Below are positions 1-8,495 of a stretch of DNA of 64,000 nucleotides, in pieces. How positions within the stretch are numbered: the stretch's first letter is position 1; every line of letters starts with the position of its first letter. The stretch lies in contig CAIVGN010000045.1 of the NCBI GenBank assembly GCA_903905455.1, positions 1-64,000 on the forward strand, given 5' to 3'. A program made the translations under genes and the position numbers. Under the pieces are notes generated by a model. That model searched no databases and had not been told where the DNA came from. It saw only the letters and a list, made by a program, of their open reading frames with translations. Source of the DNA: an uncultured Archangium sp. (GTDB lineage: Bacteria; Myxococcota; Myxococcia; Myxococcales; Myxococcaceae).

Positions 1-2
1 AG

Positions 3-1334
3 GTGGATCGCGAGTGGGGCGAGATCCCGCTCGCCGAGGCCCTCGCCCAGACGCGGCCCGCGCTGGTGGTGATGGAGGGTCGCGATTCGAGGCGCTGGGG
101 CACCGTGGCCGGGGCGACGCGCTGCCTGGTGGTCCACGCCATGGCGCCGCCCCCGGCCCTCGTGCGCGCGCTCAACGGGCGCTTCGTGGGGTGGATCTCC
201 GAGACCGGTGAATCGGCCGTGATCGCCCCGCCGGTGTCCCGCGCGCCGACCTTCGATGCGCACGTCGCGCAGATCATCTTCACCTCGGGCTCGACGGGCG
301 CGCCGCGCGGGGTGCTGCACACCACCCGCAACGTGACGGCGAGCGCCGAGTCGATCGCCACGTACCTCGGGCTGACGCCCAGCGACCGGGCGCTGCTGGT
401 GCTCCCGCTCTTCTACGTCTTCGGCAAGAGCGTGCTCAGCTCGCACCTGCGCGTCGGTGCGTCGGTCTTCCTCGAGCACCGCTTCATGTACCCGCGGGTG
501 GTGATGGAGGGCCTCGCGGTCAGCCGCTGCACCAACTTCTCGGGCGTGCCGCTGAGCTACGAGCTGCTCAAGCGCCAGGTCGATTTCTCGACGGTGGACC
601 TGAGCTCGCTGCGCTTCGTCACCCAGGCCGGCGGCGCGATGTCCCCGGAGACCATCGACTGGGCCCGGGCCACCTTCGCCCCGGCGCAGGTCTTCGTGAT
701 GTACGGCCAGGCCGAGGCCACGGCGCGGCTCTCGTACCTCCCGCCGGAGCGCGCGGTGGACAAGCGGGGCTCGGTGGGCCGCGGCATTCCCGGGGTGACC
801 CTGGAGGTGGTCGATGAAGACGGCCGGCCGACCGCGCCGGGCGTGGTGGGCGAGCTGACCGCGCGGGGCGAGGTGGTGATGCCCGGCTACCTCGACGCCC
901 CGGAAGAGACGGCGAAGGTGCTGCGCCATGGGCGGCTGTACACCGGCGACCTCGCGACGCAGGACGCGGACGGCTTCGTGTTCATCGTGGGCCGCAGCCG
1001 CCAGATGTTGAAGCTCGGGGGGCACCGCGTCGCGCCGGCGGAGATCGAGCGCGTGTTCCGCGCCCACCCCTCGGTGCGGGAGGTGTCGGTGGTGGGCGCC
1101 AAGGACCAGCTCGCGGGCGAAGTCGCGGTGGCCTTCGTGGTGTGCGCCAGCCCCGGCGTCGACGAGCCCACGCTGCTGCGGCACTGCCGCGCCTCCCTCG
1201 CCGCGGCCCGCGTCCCCCGGCGCGTGGCCTTCCTCGAGGCCTTGCCTCGCAACACCTTCGGCAAGGTGCTGCTCGCCGAGCTGCAACGAGACGCCACCGC
1301 GCTCTGTCTGTCTCCTCAAGAGGTTCACCCATGA
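3..1334 (+). CDS. Adenylate-forming acyl-CoA/acyl-ACP ligase, 5'-truncated by window edge
   Basis: Member of the AMP-binding (ANL) superfamily, which activates a carboxylate with ATP as an acyl-adenylate and passes it to CoA or a carrier-protein thiol. Seen here: the phosphate-binding loop FTSGSTGAPRG (about residues 93-103), MYGQAEATAR (about 234), the YTGDL motif (about 317), the hinge GRSRQMLKLGGHRV, and the C-terminal NTFGKV carrying the catalytic lysine. About 443 residues are visible against a usual 500 or more, and the reading frame is open to the first base, so the true start is probably outside. The stop overlaps the next start (ATGA), so it is translationally coupled to the NAD-synthetase-like gene. 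The substrate cannot be read from the sequence. Confidence 0.85.
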   Translation: MDREWGEIPLAEALAQTRPALVVMEGRDSRRWGTVAGATRCLVVHAMAPPPALVRALNGRFVGWISETGESAVIAPPVSRAPTFDAHVAQIIFTSGSTGAPRGVLHTTRNVTASAESIATYLGLTPSDRALLVLPLFYVFGKSVLSSHLRVGASVFLEHRFMYPRVVMEGLAVSRCTNFSGVPLSYELLKRQVDFSTVDLSSLRFVTQAGGAMSPETIDWARATFAPAQVFVMYGQAEATARLSYLPPERAVDKRGSVGRGIPGVTLEVVDEDGRPTAPGVVGELTARGEVVMPGYLDAPEETAKVLRHGRLYTGDLATQDADGFVFIVGRSRQMLKLGGHRVAPAEIERVFRAHPSVREVSVVGAKDQLAGEVAVAFVVCASPGVDEPTLLRHCRASLAAARVPRRVAFLEALPRNTFGKVLLAELQRDATALCLSPQEVHP

Positions 1335-2332
1335 CCGGCTTCTCCCGCGACGTGCTCCAGCTCGATCTCGAAGACCACGCGGTGGCGCTGAGCGCCGCGC
1401 TGCAGAACGCGGTGCTCAAGACGCTGCGCCGGCGGGGGCTGGTGGTGGCGATCTCCGGGGGCATCGACTCGGCCTGCGTGGCGGCGCTCGCGGCGCGCGC
1501 GCTGGGCCCGAAGCGCGTGTTCGGGTTGTTGTTGCCCGAGCGCGACAGCGAAGGGGTGAGCACGCGCTACGGCCGGAGGCTCTGCGAGAAGCTGGGCATC
1601 GACTACCAGCTCGTGGACATGGCGCCGGTGCTGGAGGCGACGGGCTGCTACCGCCTGCGCGACGCGGCGGTGGCCTCGGTAGACCCCGACTTCAAGGTCG
1701 GCATGCCGTGGAAGATCGTCAGCACCTCGAACCGCCTCGAGACCGACGTGGTGAATACCTTCTCGGTGGTGGTGCAGCGGCCCAACGGCGTCGAGGTGAA
1801 GACGCGGCTGACCCCGAAGGCGTACCTGGAGATCGTCGCGGCCACCAACTTCAAGCAGCGCACCCGCAAGATGATGGAGTACTTCCACGCGGACCGGCTG
1901 ATCTACGCGGTGAGCGGCACGCCCAACCGGCTCGAGTACGACCAGGGCTTCTTCGTGAAGCTCGGAGATGGCGCGGCCGACGTGAAGCCCATCGCCAGTC
2001 TCTACAAGACACAGGTCTACGCGATGGCCCGACACCTGGGCGTCATCGAGGAGATCTGCTCCCGCGCGCCGACCACCGACACCTACTCGCTGGCGCAGTC
2101 CCAGGAGGACTTCTACTTCGCCCTGCCCTACCCCACCCTCGACCTCGTGCTCTGGGCCAAGAACCACGCGGTGCCCGCGGCCGAAGTGGGTGAGGTGTTG
2201 GGGTTCAGCGAACAGCAGGTGCAGCGCGTCTACGAAGACATCGACCAGAAGCGCCGCACCACGGCCTACCTCCACGCGGCGCCGCTCCTGCTCGAGCCGG
2301 TGCCCGAGCTGAAGGGGTTCGCGCTGGGGTGA
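1331..2332 (+). CDS. NAD synthetase-like ATP-dependent amidotransferase (NadE family)
   Basis: 333 residues of the N-type ATP pyrophosphatase fold. The PP-loop SGGIDS is at residues 42-47. The NadE-type segments GTPNRLEYDQGFF, GDGAADVKPI and LYKTQVY follow in order. There is no glutaminase domain, so ammonia would be the nitrogen donor if this is a true NAD synthetase (NaAD + NH3 + ATP to NAD). The start ATG overlaps the stop of the upstream acyl ligase, which is unusual for housekeeping nadE. It may therefore amidate an acyl or carrier-bound carboxylate made by that ligase (inference). Family membership is confident; the exact substrate is not. Confidence 0.8.
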   Translation: MTGFSRDVLQLDLEDHAVALSAALQNAVLKTLRRRGLVVAISGGIDSACVAALAARALGPKRVFGLLLPERDSEGVSTRYGRRLCEKLGIDYQLVDMAPVLEATGCYRLRDAAVASVDPDFKVGMPWKIVSTSNRLETDVVNTFSVVVQRPNGVEVKTRLTPKAYLEIVAATNFKQRTRKMMEYFHADRLIYAVSGTPNRLEYDQGFFVKLGDGAADVKPIASLYKTQVYAMARHLGVIEEICSRAPTTDTYSLAQSQEDFYFALPYPTLDLVLWAKNHAVPAAEVGEVLGFSEQQVQRVYEDIDQKRRTTAYLHAAPLLLEPVPELKGFALG

Positions 2333-2339
2333 GCTCGCC

Positions 2340-3113
2340 TTAGAGCTTCTTCGCGAAGTCGTTGAGCGCGGTCGCGGCGCCGCCGGCACGCTCCAGCGGC
2401 TCCAACGTGCCGCCGCGCGACTCGACCTGGGAGTCGACGTTCCTGGGCAGCGCCTTGAAGAAGGTCTGCGCCTTGGTGATGACCGCGTCGTCGGCGTTGA
2501 CGTCGTAGGCCTTCATGAAGGCACCGGCGAAGTCGGCCTCGGCCTGGACCAGCATGCCGCCGGCCTGGCGGTTGTACGCCTGCTGGTACTCGCCCGCGGG
2601 CTCCGCGTTGACCTTGCCCAGCTGGGCGCTGAGCCTGGCGAGTTGGTTCATCACCTTGGTCATGCGATCGCCGTTGTCCTCGAGCGACGCCATGCTGCCG
2701 CGCTCGGGATCCACGTAGTAGCTCTTGGCGGGGCCCACCTTCTTCATGAAGCCGTCGAGGTCCTTGAGCACCTTCGCGCCCGCCGCGTCCTGGCCGCGGT
2801 CGGACAACTGGGAGGCGAGCTCGGTGGCCACGCGGGTGAGCAGCGCGTCGGCGGCCTTGTTGGTGCCCTGGCTGCTGGCGACCATGTCCATCTGGCTGAT
2901 GGCCTTCGAGCCCTTGGCGTAGGCGTCGACGAAGGCCTTCGCGGTGGTGGCGACCTCGGGGTACCTGGGCGCCTTCGCTGCGACCGTGCCGGTCTTCGCC
3001 GCCCACCCCTTGCTGACCTGCGACGGGGCCTGCGCGGCGGCCTTCTTCGGCGCGGCGTGGGCCGTCGGGGCGCGGGCGGTGAGGGGCGTGGAGACGTTCT
3101 GGATCTTCGGCAT
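2340..3113 (-). CDS. Hypothetical alanine-rich protein
   Basis: 257 residues with no family I recognise. The first ~50 residues are Ala/Pro/Lys-rich and look disordered; the remainder reads as amphipathic helices, with heptad-like stretches around KAFVDAYAKG and MNQLARLSAQL. There is no clear signal peptide or membrane segment. It is convergent with the NadE-like gene, 7 bp stop to stop. A GGAG lies about 9 nt before the start. Codon bias and GC3 match neighbouring genes, so it is likely a real protein. Confidence 0.65.
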   Translation of the reverse strand: MPKIQNVSTPLTARAPTAHAAPKKAAAQAPSQVSKGWAAKTGTVAAKAPRYPEVATTAKAFVDAYAKGSKAISQMDMVASSQGTNKAADALLTRVATELASQLSDRGQDAAGAKVLKDLDGFMKKVGPAKSYYVDPERGSMASLEDNGDRMTKVMNQLARLSAQLGKVNAEPAGEYQQAYNRQAGGMLVQAEADFAGAFMKAYDVNADDAVITKAQTFFKALPRNVDSQVESRGGTLEPLERAGGAATALNDFAKKL

Positions 3114-3311
3114 GGCGGTGGCTCCAAAGTCAGGGCTGGGGAAGGCGGCGCACTACAGCGCGCTTCCCGGGAGGAGTCGAGGGGCCCACGGCCGCCGGGG
3201 CTTCGCCGCAGAACATGCTCCCGGGCGCAACGCCTGCCAGGCCCGCAACCGCTGCACCACGAAGGTCGGGCACCTGGCCGCCTGGAGACGGGCCGGACCT
3301 TGCATTTGCCC

Positions 3312-3316
3312 GGAGG
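3312..3316 (+). promoter_or_regulatory. Ribosome binding site GGAGG
   Basis: A full GGAGG lies 10 nt before the ATG at 3327. It decides that start over the many upstream in-frame codons; the upstream extension reads as low-quality Arg/Gly/His-rich sequence. Confidence 0.6.
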
Positions 3317-3326
3317 TGGAGCCCCC

Positions 3327-4235
3327 ATGAGCGCAGCCGACACGACCTTCGAAGACGTCCGGATCCTCGACAATTTCTACCAGACGTCGTGCTTCTACCC
3401 GATGCCAGTGGTGCTGGTGAGCACGCTCACCGAGAGCGGCGCGACGAACCTGGGGCCGTACTCGCTGTGCTTCCCCCACGTCATCTCCGGCCAGCACGCG
3501 ATGCTGCTCATCGCCCGGGGCAACAGCAACACGGCCAACAACATCCGCCGCACCGGGGTGGCCGCGCTCAACTTCATCCCCGATGAACGGGCGCTGCTCG
3601 ACAACTGCGTGCTGCTCGGGTTTCCCGGGGAGAGCTCGGAAGAGAAGATGAAGAGCAGCATCTTCACCCTGTGCCCCTCGCAGCGGGAGGACGCGAAGAC
3701 CGGTCGCTACCCGCAGCTCGTCGCCGAGGCGGTGCAGGTCTTCGAATGCACCTGGGACCAACGTCACCCGCATGAGATCCGCGGGCTCGAGCACCACTAC
3801 CTGCTGCGCATCGACAAGATCGTGATGCACCACAAGTGGCGCGAGGCGCTGCTGCAGGGAGGCGAGTTCCCCAAGCTGCCCATCGACTACGGCTACCGGG
3901 ACAGCATGCACTTCTGGTTCTCGCACGCCTCGAGGCCGCGCTCGGTAGACGTGCCGAAAGGGCATGGCTCGACGGCCGACGCGGTGCGCTTCGACGCCGA
4001 TCGCATCGACCCCTCGGTGACCTGGGAAGTCGCGGCCTGCGAGGAGTTGGTGAACGTGCCGCGCGTCTTCCTCAAGACCGTGCTCACCGGTTGCGTGGAG
4101 GCGGCCAAGGCGCGTGGGGTGCACGTCATCACGGCCGGCTTCCTCAAGGAGATTCGCGACAAGCGCGCCGAGGAGAAACCGCCGAGCCTGCTGCAGAAAC
4201 TCCAGCAACACTTCGCGCGGCAGAGTGCGCGTTGA
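3327..4235 (+). CDS. Flavin reductase-like FMN-binding split-barrel protein with PCP_red-like C-terminal tail
   Basis: 302 residues. The first ~200 match the flavin-reductase-like FMN-binding split barrel: YPMPVVLVSTL, TNLGPYSLCFPHVIS, NTANNIRRTGVAALNF. The last ~60 residues (about 235-290: WEVAACEELVNVPRVF, then TGCVEAAKARGV) have the Trp, Val-Pro and Ala spacing of the short PCP_red helical domain found at the C-terminus of light-independent protochlorophyllide reductase subunits; this assignment is tentative. A flavin reductase would transfer electrons from NAD(P)H to FMN or an FMN-bound substrate. The BchE-like gene starts about 2.7 kb downstream. Confidence 0.75.
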   Translation: MSAADTTFEDVRILDNFYQTSCFYPMPVVLVSTLTESGATNLGPYSLCFPHVISGQHAMLLIARGNSNTANNIRRTGVAALNFIPDERALLDNCVLLGFPGESSEEKMKSSIFTLCPSQREDAKTGRYPQLVAEAVQVFECTWDQRHPHEIRGLEHHYLLRIDKIVMHHKWREALLQGGEFPKLPIDYGYRDSMHFWFSHASRPRSVDVPKGHGSTADAVRFDADRIDPSVTWEVAACEELVNVPRVFLKTVLTGCVEAAKARGVHVITAGFLKEIRDKRAEEKPPSLLQKLQQHFARQSAR

Positions 4236-4287
4236 GTGTCGGGGCTGTATTTGACCCAAAGCGGTTGGCCACGCAGCCCGCGGGCCC

Positions 4288-4293
4288 TACAGT
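4288..4293 (+). promoter_or_regulatory. Candidate -10 hexamer TACAGT, leaderless start
   Basis: TACAGT ends 6 nt before the ATG at 4300, where a -10 box would sit if transcription began at the start codon. No Shine-Dalgarno is seen. Confidence 0.4.
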
Positions 4294-4299
4294 CCGTTG

Positions 4300-5928
4300 A
4301 TGGTCAAACTGAGCGTCTGCTTTCTCGCCGTGCTGCTCGCGGGCTGTGTCCCCGTCGTGACGCCCGAACCCGGGCCCGAGCCCACGCCGGCCACTCCCTT
4401 CGTCCTGGGCTCGGAGACGAGCACCGGCACGGTCGGGCCCGACGGAGGGGTGCTCGCGCTGGGCGACGTCACCATCACCGTGCCCGCGGGCGCGTTACTC
4501 GAGCCCACCACCCTCACGCTCACCAGGGTCTCCCAGTTTCCGTTGTCTGGATTCACGGCAGGGGTGCACTTCGAGCCAGAGGGACTGACCTTCCTCACGC
4601 CGGTCTCGGTGCGGTTGGCCGCGGGCGACTGGGCCTTCGGGTACCGGGGCGCCGGTGAAGATGCGCACCTCCTGGCCTTCACTCGTGAAGGCGGGGCGCT
4701 GGTGGTGAAGACGATGCACTTCTCGGGGTTCGGCGTGGGCACTGGAGCGACGCCACCCACCAGCCCTGTGGCCGCGGAGGCCCGCGCCGACGACGCCCAG
4801 GCGCGTGGTGACGGCCCCAGCGCAGAGGCGGCCCTCGGCGCGCTCTTCGTCGAACTCCGAGCCACGCTGGAGGCAGCGACGCAGAGCCGCTCGGCCCTCG
4901 GCTCGGCCATCTTCGCCCTCGTGCGACTGCGCGAGCAGGCCCAGCGCGCAGGGCTCTCGGCAGCCTTCCCCACCGAGTTGGCCGCCGCGACCGCGCTGGT
5001 CCGGCAGGGGTTCCTCGCCGAGCGCGATCGCATCTTCGCCGCCGCCACCACGAGCGGCCGGTGGCAGGAGCTACTCGACCTCGAGACCTTCCTCATCCCC
5101 CGCGCGCAGGTACTGGGCTTGACCGACGATGCGGACCTGTCGACTGCGGGTCTCGCGGCGGCGATGCCGCTGAAGGCATCGTTGACCGGCGTGGCGCTCA
5201 CCTACTCCAGCGTCGATCAGCAGTACCACGTCGTGGGCGAGGCCTCGGTGTTGCTGCCCGGCCACCCGCCCATCATCCTCCCGGAGATGGAGGTCTCCGC
5301 GGCCATCGTCGGCGGCGTGCGAGCCAGCGGCGTCACCCAGACGGAGAGCGGCGCGTTCGACCTCCCTTTCCGGCAGGACCGCGAGTCGATGCGCGTGACG
5401 GTGACGGTGCAGTTCACCGGGCTTCCTGCGCTACCGGTCGTCGCCACCCAGACCGTGACCGCCGACAACACCGCTCCGCTCTCCGTGTCCCTGGTGTCCG
5501 ACCGCGCCACCTTCGACACGACCGGGGGCGCGACGCTCGTCGCCACCGTCAACCGGGGCGCCGGGGTGCTCGGCTTCGCGGGCACCGTGGAGTTCACGGT
5601 GAATGGGCCCTGCACCCTGGGCGCCCCCACCGGCACGCCGGATCAGGATGGGCGCGTGTCCACCACCGTGACCTGCACGAGTCGTGACAGCATCAACGTC
5701 AGCGTGGCCGTCACCCACCGCGGCGAGCAGGCCTTCGACGACGTCAACCTCATGGTTGCCCTCGATTGCTCGGGAACGATGGGCGGCGTGAGTGTCGGCG
5801 CGCGGTGCACGAGGACCGGCGACCCCGACTCATGTATGTGCTTCGTACGGGCGTGCGAAGCGGCCGGAGGCCAGTGCGGGAGCTGCACCGCTACCGAATG
5901 CAGCTGCTCCCTCGGAATCTGCATTTAG
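4300..5928 (+). CDS. Secreted lipoprotein with ZU5-like and Ig-like segments and Cys-rich tail
   Basis: 542 residues. An N-terminal signal sequence ends in the lipobox LLAGC, followed by a Pro/Glu-rich linker, so the mature protein should be lipid-anchored. Residues about 45-140 (VGPDGGVLALGDVTITVPAGAL, LTLTRVSQFPLSGF) resemble a ZU5-type beta domain, common in myxobacterial surface proteins. The middle is helical and Ala-rich, then beta-rich with an Ig-like segment (ADNTAPLSVSLVSD). The final ~60 residues hold about ten cysteines, probably in disulfides. An ATG at 4300 is preferred to the TTG at 4297. Function is not known. Confidence 0.75.
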   Translation: MVKLSVCFLAVLLAGCVPVVTPEPGPEPTPATPFVLGSETSTGTVGPDGGVLALGDVTITVPAGALLEPTTLTLTRVSQFPLSGFTAGVHFEPEGLTFLTPVSVRLAAGDWAFGYRGAGEDAHLLAFTREGGALVVKTMHFSGFGVGTGATPPTSPVAAEARADDAQARGDGPSAEAALGALFVELRATLEAATQSRSALGSAIFALVRLREQAQRAGLSAAFPTELAAATALVRQGFLAERDRIFAAATTSGRWQELLDLETFLIPRAQVLGLTDDADLSTAGLAAAMPLKASLTGVALTYSSVDQQYHVVGEASVLLPGHPPIILPEMEVSAAIVGGVRASGVTQTESGAFDLPFRQDRESMRVTVTVQFTGLPALPVVATQTVTADNTAPLSVSLVSDRATFDTTGGATLVATVNRGAGVLGFAGTVEFTVNGPCTLGAPTGTPDQDGRVSTTVTCTSRDSINVSVAVTHRGEQAFDDVNLMVALDCSGTMGGVSVGARCTRTGDPDSCMCFVRACEAAGGQCGSCTATECSCSLGICI

Positions 5929-6078
5929 GCGAGCATGTTGCGCACCGTTGCCGCGCCGACGTACCGCACGGCGAAGGGCTGAGAGAGCAACCAGAAGGGG
6001 CCGTGCTGAGATCGTGATTCCGGCGGGTTGCGGTACTGGCGGGGTCGCTTGTCAGACCCCCTCTGTAGAACGGTGCGC

Positions 6079-6435
6079 GTGAACGCCACTCCGAGACCTG
6101 ACTGCATCACCCGCCGCAGCGACGCCGCGCAGCTGTGGATGCACCTGCTGGAGCGCGGGATCTTCTTTCACTGGGAAGAGGACCCCGCGGAGTGGAGCGA
6201 TGGGGACGGCCGGCAGATGCTGGCCGAACGCGAGATCGCCACCATGCGACGGCTGTTCGCCGAGGTCGACCGGTTGGGGGCCGAGACCTTCGACTGCTAC
6301 GCCGACGCGGACTCGCTGCGGCAGCTGGCGATGCTCGGGGCGCTGCCTCGCCCGGTCGCCGAGCCGACGTCCATTCAGTGTCGTTCGCGGCAGAAGGCGC
6401 CGGTGCGGCCGCCGGAACTTCGCTTCGCGGCGTGA
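6079..6435 (+). CDS. Small hypothetical protein
   Basis: 118 residues from the GTG at 6079, acidic and helical, with WMHLLERGIFFHWEEDP as its most distinctive segment. I do not recognise the family. The GTG is chosen because a -10-like TAGAAC lies 7 nt upstream, the same spacing seen at other starts here. An in-frame GTG at 6073 and a TTG at 6028 are alternatives. There is no signal peptide or membrane segment. Confidence 0.5.
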   Translation: MNATPRPDCITRRSDAAQLWMHLLERGIFFHWEEDPAEWSDGDGRQMLAEREIATMRRLFAEVDRLGAETFDCYADADSLRQLAMLGALPRPVAEPTSIQCRSRQKAPVRPPELRFAA

Positions 6436-6515
6436 AGCGCAGCGTCGGGCGGCCGCGCGGCTCGAGTGCGGCAGGGCGAGTGGGCGAGTGGGCGAATGGC
6501 AGGGAGCGCAACAGC

Positions 6516-6749
6516 ATGACGAGCATGAGCGTCGTGAAGCGCCACGTCGTCGACAACACCGTGGTGCGTGAAGCGGCCGTGCCTGGGGGCAGCGCGGTGG
6601 CCGCGGTGCTGCACGAACCTGCCCGGGGCGACGACTTCCTGCTGACGGAGGAACTCCGCGGCGAGCTGCGCGAGGCCTCCGCCTCGGCCACGCGCGGTGA
6701 GTGCGTCGACATGGACGCGGTGTTGGCAGAACTTTCAGCGCTCCAGTAG
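6516..6749 (+). CDS. Small hypothetical protein, antitoxin-like in size
   Basis: 77 residues, acidic, ending in a predicted helix (MDAVLAELSAL). Its size and the shape of the C-terminal half recall small antitoxins, but no partner toxin gene adjoins it, so that identity is weak. The upstream 40 bp carry a short imperfect direct repeat of gcgagtggg. No other family signal is visible. Confidence 0.35.
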   Translation: MTSMSVVKRHVVDNTVVREAAVPGGSAVAAVLHEPARGDDFLLTEELRGELREASASATRGECVDMDAVLAELSALQ

Positions 6750-6904
6750 CCGCAGGTGCGCGTCCGAATCGGGGCAGGACCACCTCGTGGAATTCGCCCC
6801 GCCGCGGGACGCCGCCCGCTCGGGACACCGCCTCCGCGCGACGGCTCACGCCCGCCTTTCGACCGCTCACCCTCGCCGCCTGAAAGCGCCCCGCCCCATG
6901 CCCG

Positions 6905-6910
6905 TACGGT
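6905..6910 (+). promoter_or_regulatory. Candidate -10 hexamer TACGGT, leaderless start
   Basis: TACGGT ends 7 nt before the ATG of the BchE-like gene at 6918. No Shine-Dalgarno is seen in those 7 nt. Confidence 0.4.
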
Positions 6911-6917
6911 CGGCACC

Positions 6918-8495
6918 ATGCGCTTGCTCCTGCTCAACCCGCCGCACACCGCCATCGGCAGTCGCTGTGTCCCCGATGATCACCTGCCGCCGCTGGGACT
7001 GCTCGCCATCGGAGGACCACTCCTCGACGCGGGGCACCAGGTCGAGCTGCTCGACGCCGACCTCACCAACCTTCTGCCCGCGGAGATCCTCGAGGAGGTC
7101 TGTCGCCGCAACCCAGAGGCCCTGCTCATCGGCCACGCCGGCTCCACCTCGGCGCACCCCACCATCGCCGAGCTGACGCGCGCCTTGCGCAGCCGGCTCC
7201 CGAAGCTGGTCATCGTCTACGGCGGCGTGTTCCCCACCTACCACTGGCGCGAGGTGCTCTCGGCCGAACCCCAGGTCGACGTCATCGTGCGCGGGGAAGG
7301 CGAGGCCACCGCCGTCGCGCTCTTCGCCGCCCTCGAACAGGGCACCCCGCTGGAGGCCGTGCGCGGCCTCGCGTTCCGCAAGCTGGGCGCGCCCTTCAAG
7401 ACCCCCGACGCCGAGATGATCGAGCGACTCGACGCCTACCGCGTGGGCTGGGAGCTGGTGGACCTTGCGCGGTACCACTACTGGGGCGGCAAGCGCGCGG
7501 TGGTGATGCAGTTCTCCCGGGGCTGCCCGCACCTGTGCAGCTACTGCGGCCAGCGCGGCTTCTGGACGAAGTGGCGCCACCGGGACCCGCGCGCCTTCGC
7601 CGCCGAGATCGCCCGGCTCCACCGCGAACACGGCGTGGAGGTCATCAACCTCGCCGACGAGAACCCCACCTCGCAGCGCAAGGCCTGGCGCGAGTTCCTC
7701 GAGGCGCTCATCGCCCAGAACGTGCCCGTCATCCTCGTGGGCTCGACGCGCGCCGGGGACATCGTGCGCGATGCCGACCTGCTGCCGCTCTACAAGCGCG
7801 CCGGCGTCGCCCGCTTCCTCCTGGGCACCGAGAGCACCGACGAGGCCACGCTCCAGCGCATCAAGAAGGGCGCGACCTCGGCCGTCGACCGCGAGGCCAT
7901 TCGCCTGCTGCGCGAACACGACATCCTCTCGCTGGCGACCTGGGTGGTGGGCTTCGAGGAAGAGACCTGGCGCGACTACCTGCGCGGCTTCCGGCAGCTG
8001 GTGCACTACGACCCCGACCAGGTGCAGCTGCTCTACGTCACCCCGCACCGGTGGACCGCGTTCTTCGACGAAGCGAAGGACCGCCGCGTGGTGCAGCCGG
8101 ATCAACGCAAGTGGGACTACAAGCACCAGGTGCTGGCCACGCGGCACCTCCCGCCGTGGCTGGTCATCACCTTCGTCAAGACGATGGAGGTCGCCATGCA
8201 ACTGCGGCCCCGCGCGCTCGAGCGGGCCCTCCACCACCGCGACGCTGCGATCAACGACGCCCAGCGCTGGTACTACCGCGTGGGGCGCCGGGTCTGGTTC
8301 TTCGAGTGGGCGAACTTCCTGTTTCGCGAACGGCGCGTCGACGACGGGCCGACGGTGCGCGAGATGTGGGGGGCGTCGCAGGTGGCCGAAGAGGCCCCGC
8401 TCGCCCCCCGTTCAAAGCGTCAGGCCCAGGTCAGCTCAGGCCTTCCGCCGCGAGCGCCGCCTTCACCGCGGGGCGCTCATTCATCCGCGACATGA
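6918..8495 (+). CDS. BchE-type B12-dependent radical SAM protein (Mg-protoporphyrin IX monomethyl ester cyclase family)
   Basis: 525 residues. The N-terminal ~170 form a B12-binding-type Rossmann domain (LLLLNPPHT, DHLPPLGLLAIGG, VIVYGGVFPTYHW, VIVRGEGE). The radical SAM core begins about 195, with the cluster motif CPHLCSYC (Cys203, Cys207, Cys210). Long blocks match what I know of BchE, the oxygen-independent ring-E cyclase of bacteriochlorophyll synthesis: YCGQRGFWTKWRHRDP, ADENPTSQRKAW, GSTRAGDIVRDAD, PHRWTAFF, WDYKHQVLATRHLPPW. No other bch gene is in the window, so the substrate may be a different tetrapyrrole. The last ~35 residues are low-complexity, and the 3' end overlaps the opposing gst gene by 65 bp. 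Confidence 0.8.
   Translation: MRLLLLNPPHTAIGSRCVPDDHLPPLGLLAIGGPLLDAGHQVELLDADLTNLLPAEILEEVCRRNPEALLIGHAGSTSAHPTIAELTRALRSRLPKLVIVYGGVFPTYHWREVLSAEPQVDVIVRGEGEATAVALFAALEQGTPLEAVRGLAFRKLGAPFKTPDAEMIERLDAYRVGWELVDLARYHYWGGKRAVVMQFSRGCPHLCSYCGQRGFWTKWRHRDPRAFAAEIARLHREHGVEVINLADENPTSQRKAWREFLEALIAQNVPVILVGSTRAGDIVRDADLLPLYKRAGVARFLLGTESTDEATLQRIKKGATSAVDREAIRLLREHDILSLATWVVGFEEETWRDYLRGFRQLVHYDPDQVQLLYVTPHRWTAFFDEAKDRRVVQPDQRKWDYKHQVLATRHLPPWLVITFVKTMEVAMQLRPRALERALHHRDAAINDAQRWYYRVGRRVWFFEWANFLFRERRVDDGPTVREMWGASQVAEEAPLAPRSKRQAQVSSGLPPRAPPSPRGAHSSAT

Noticed and set aside
5929-6078. Small ORF or RNA between the ZU5-like lipoprotein and the 118-residue gene
   Set aside because: No convincing start, structure or codon bias in the 150 bp.
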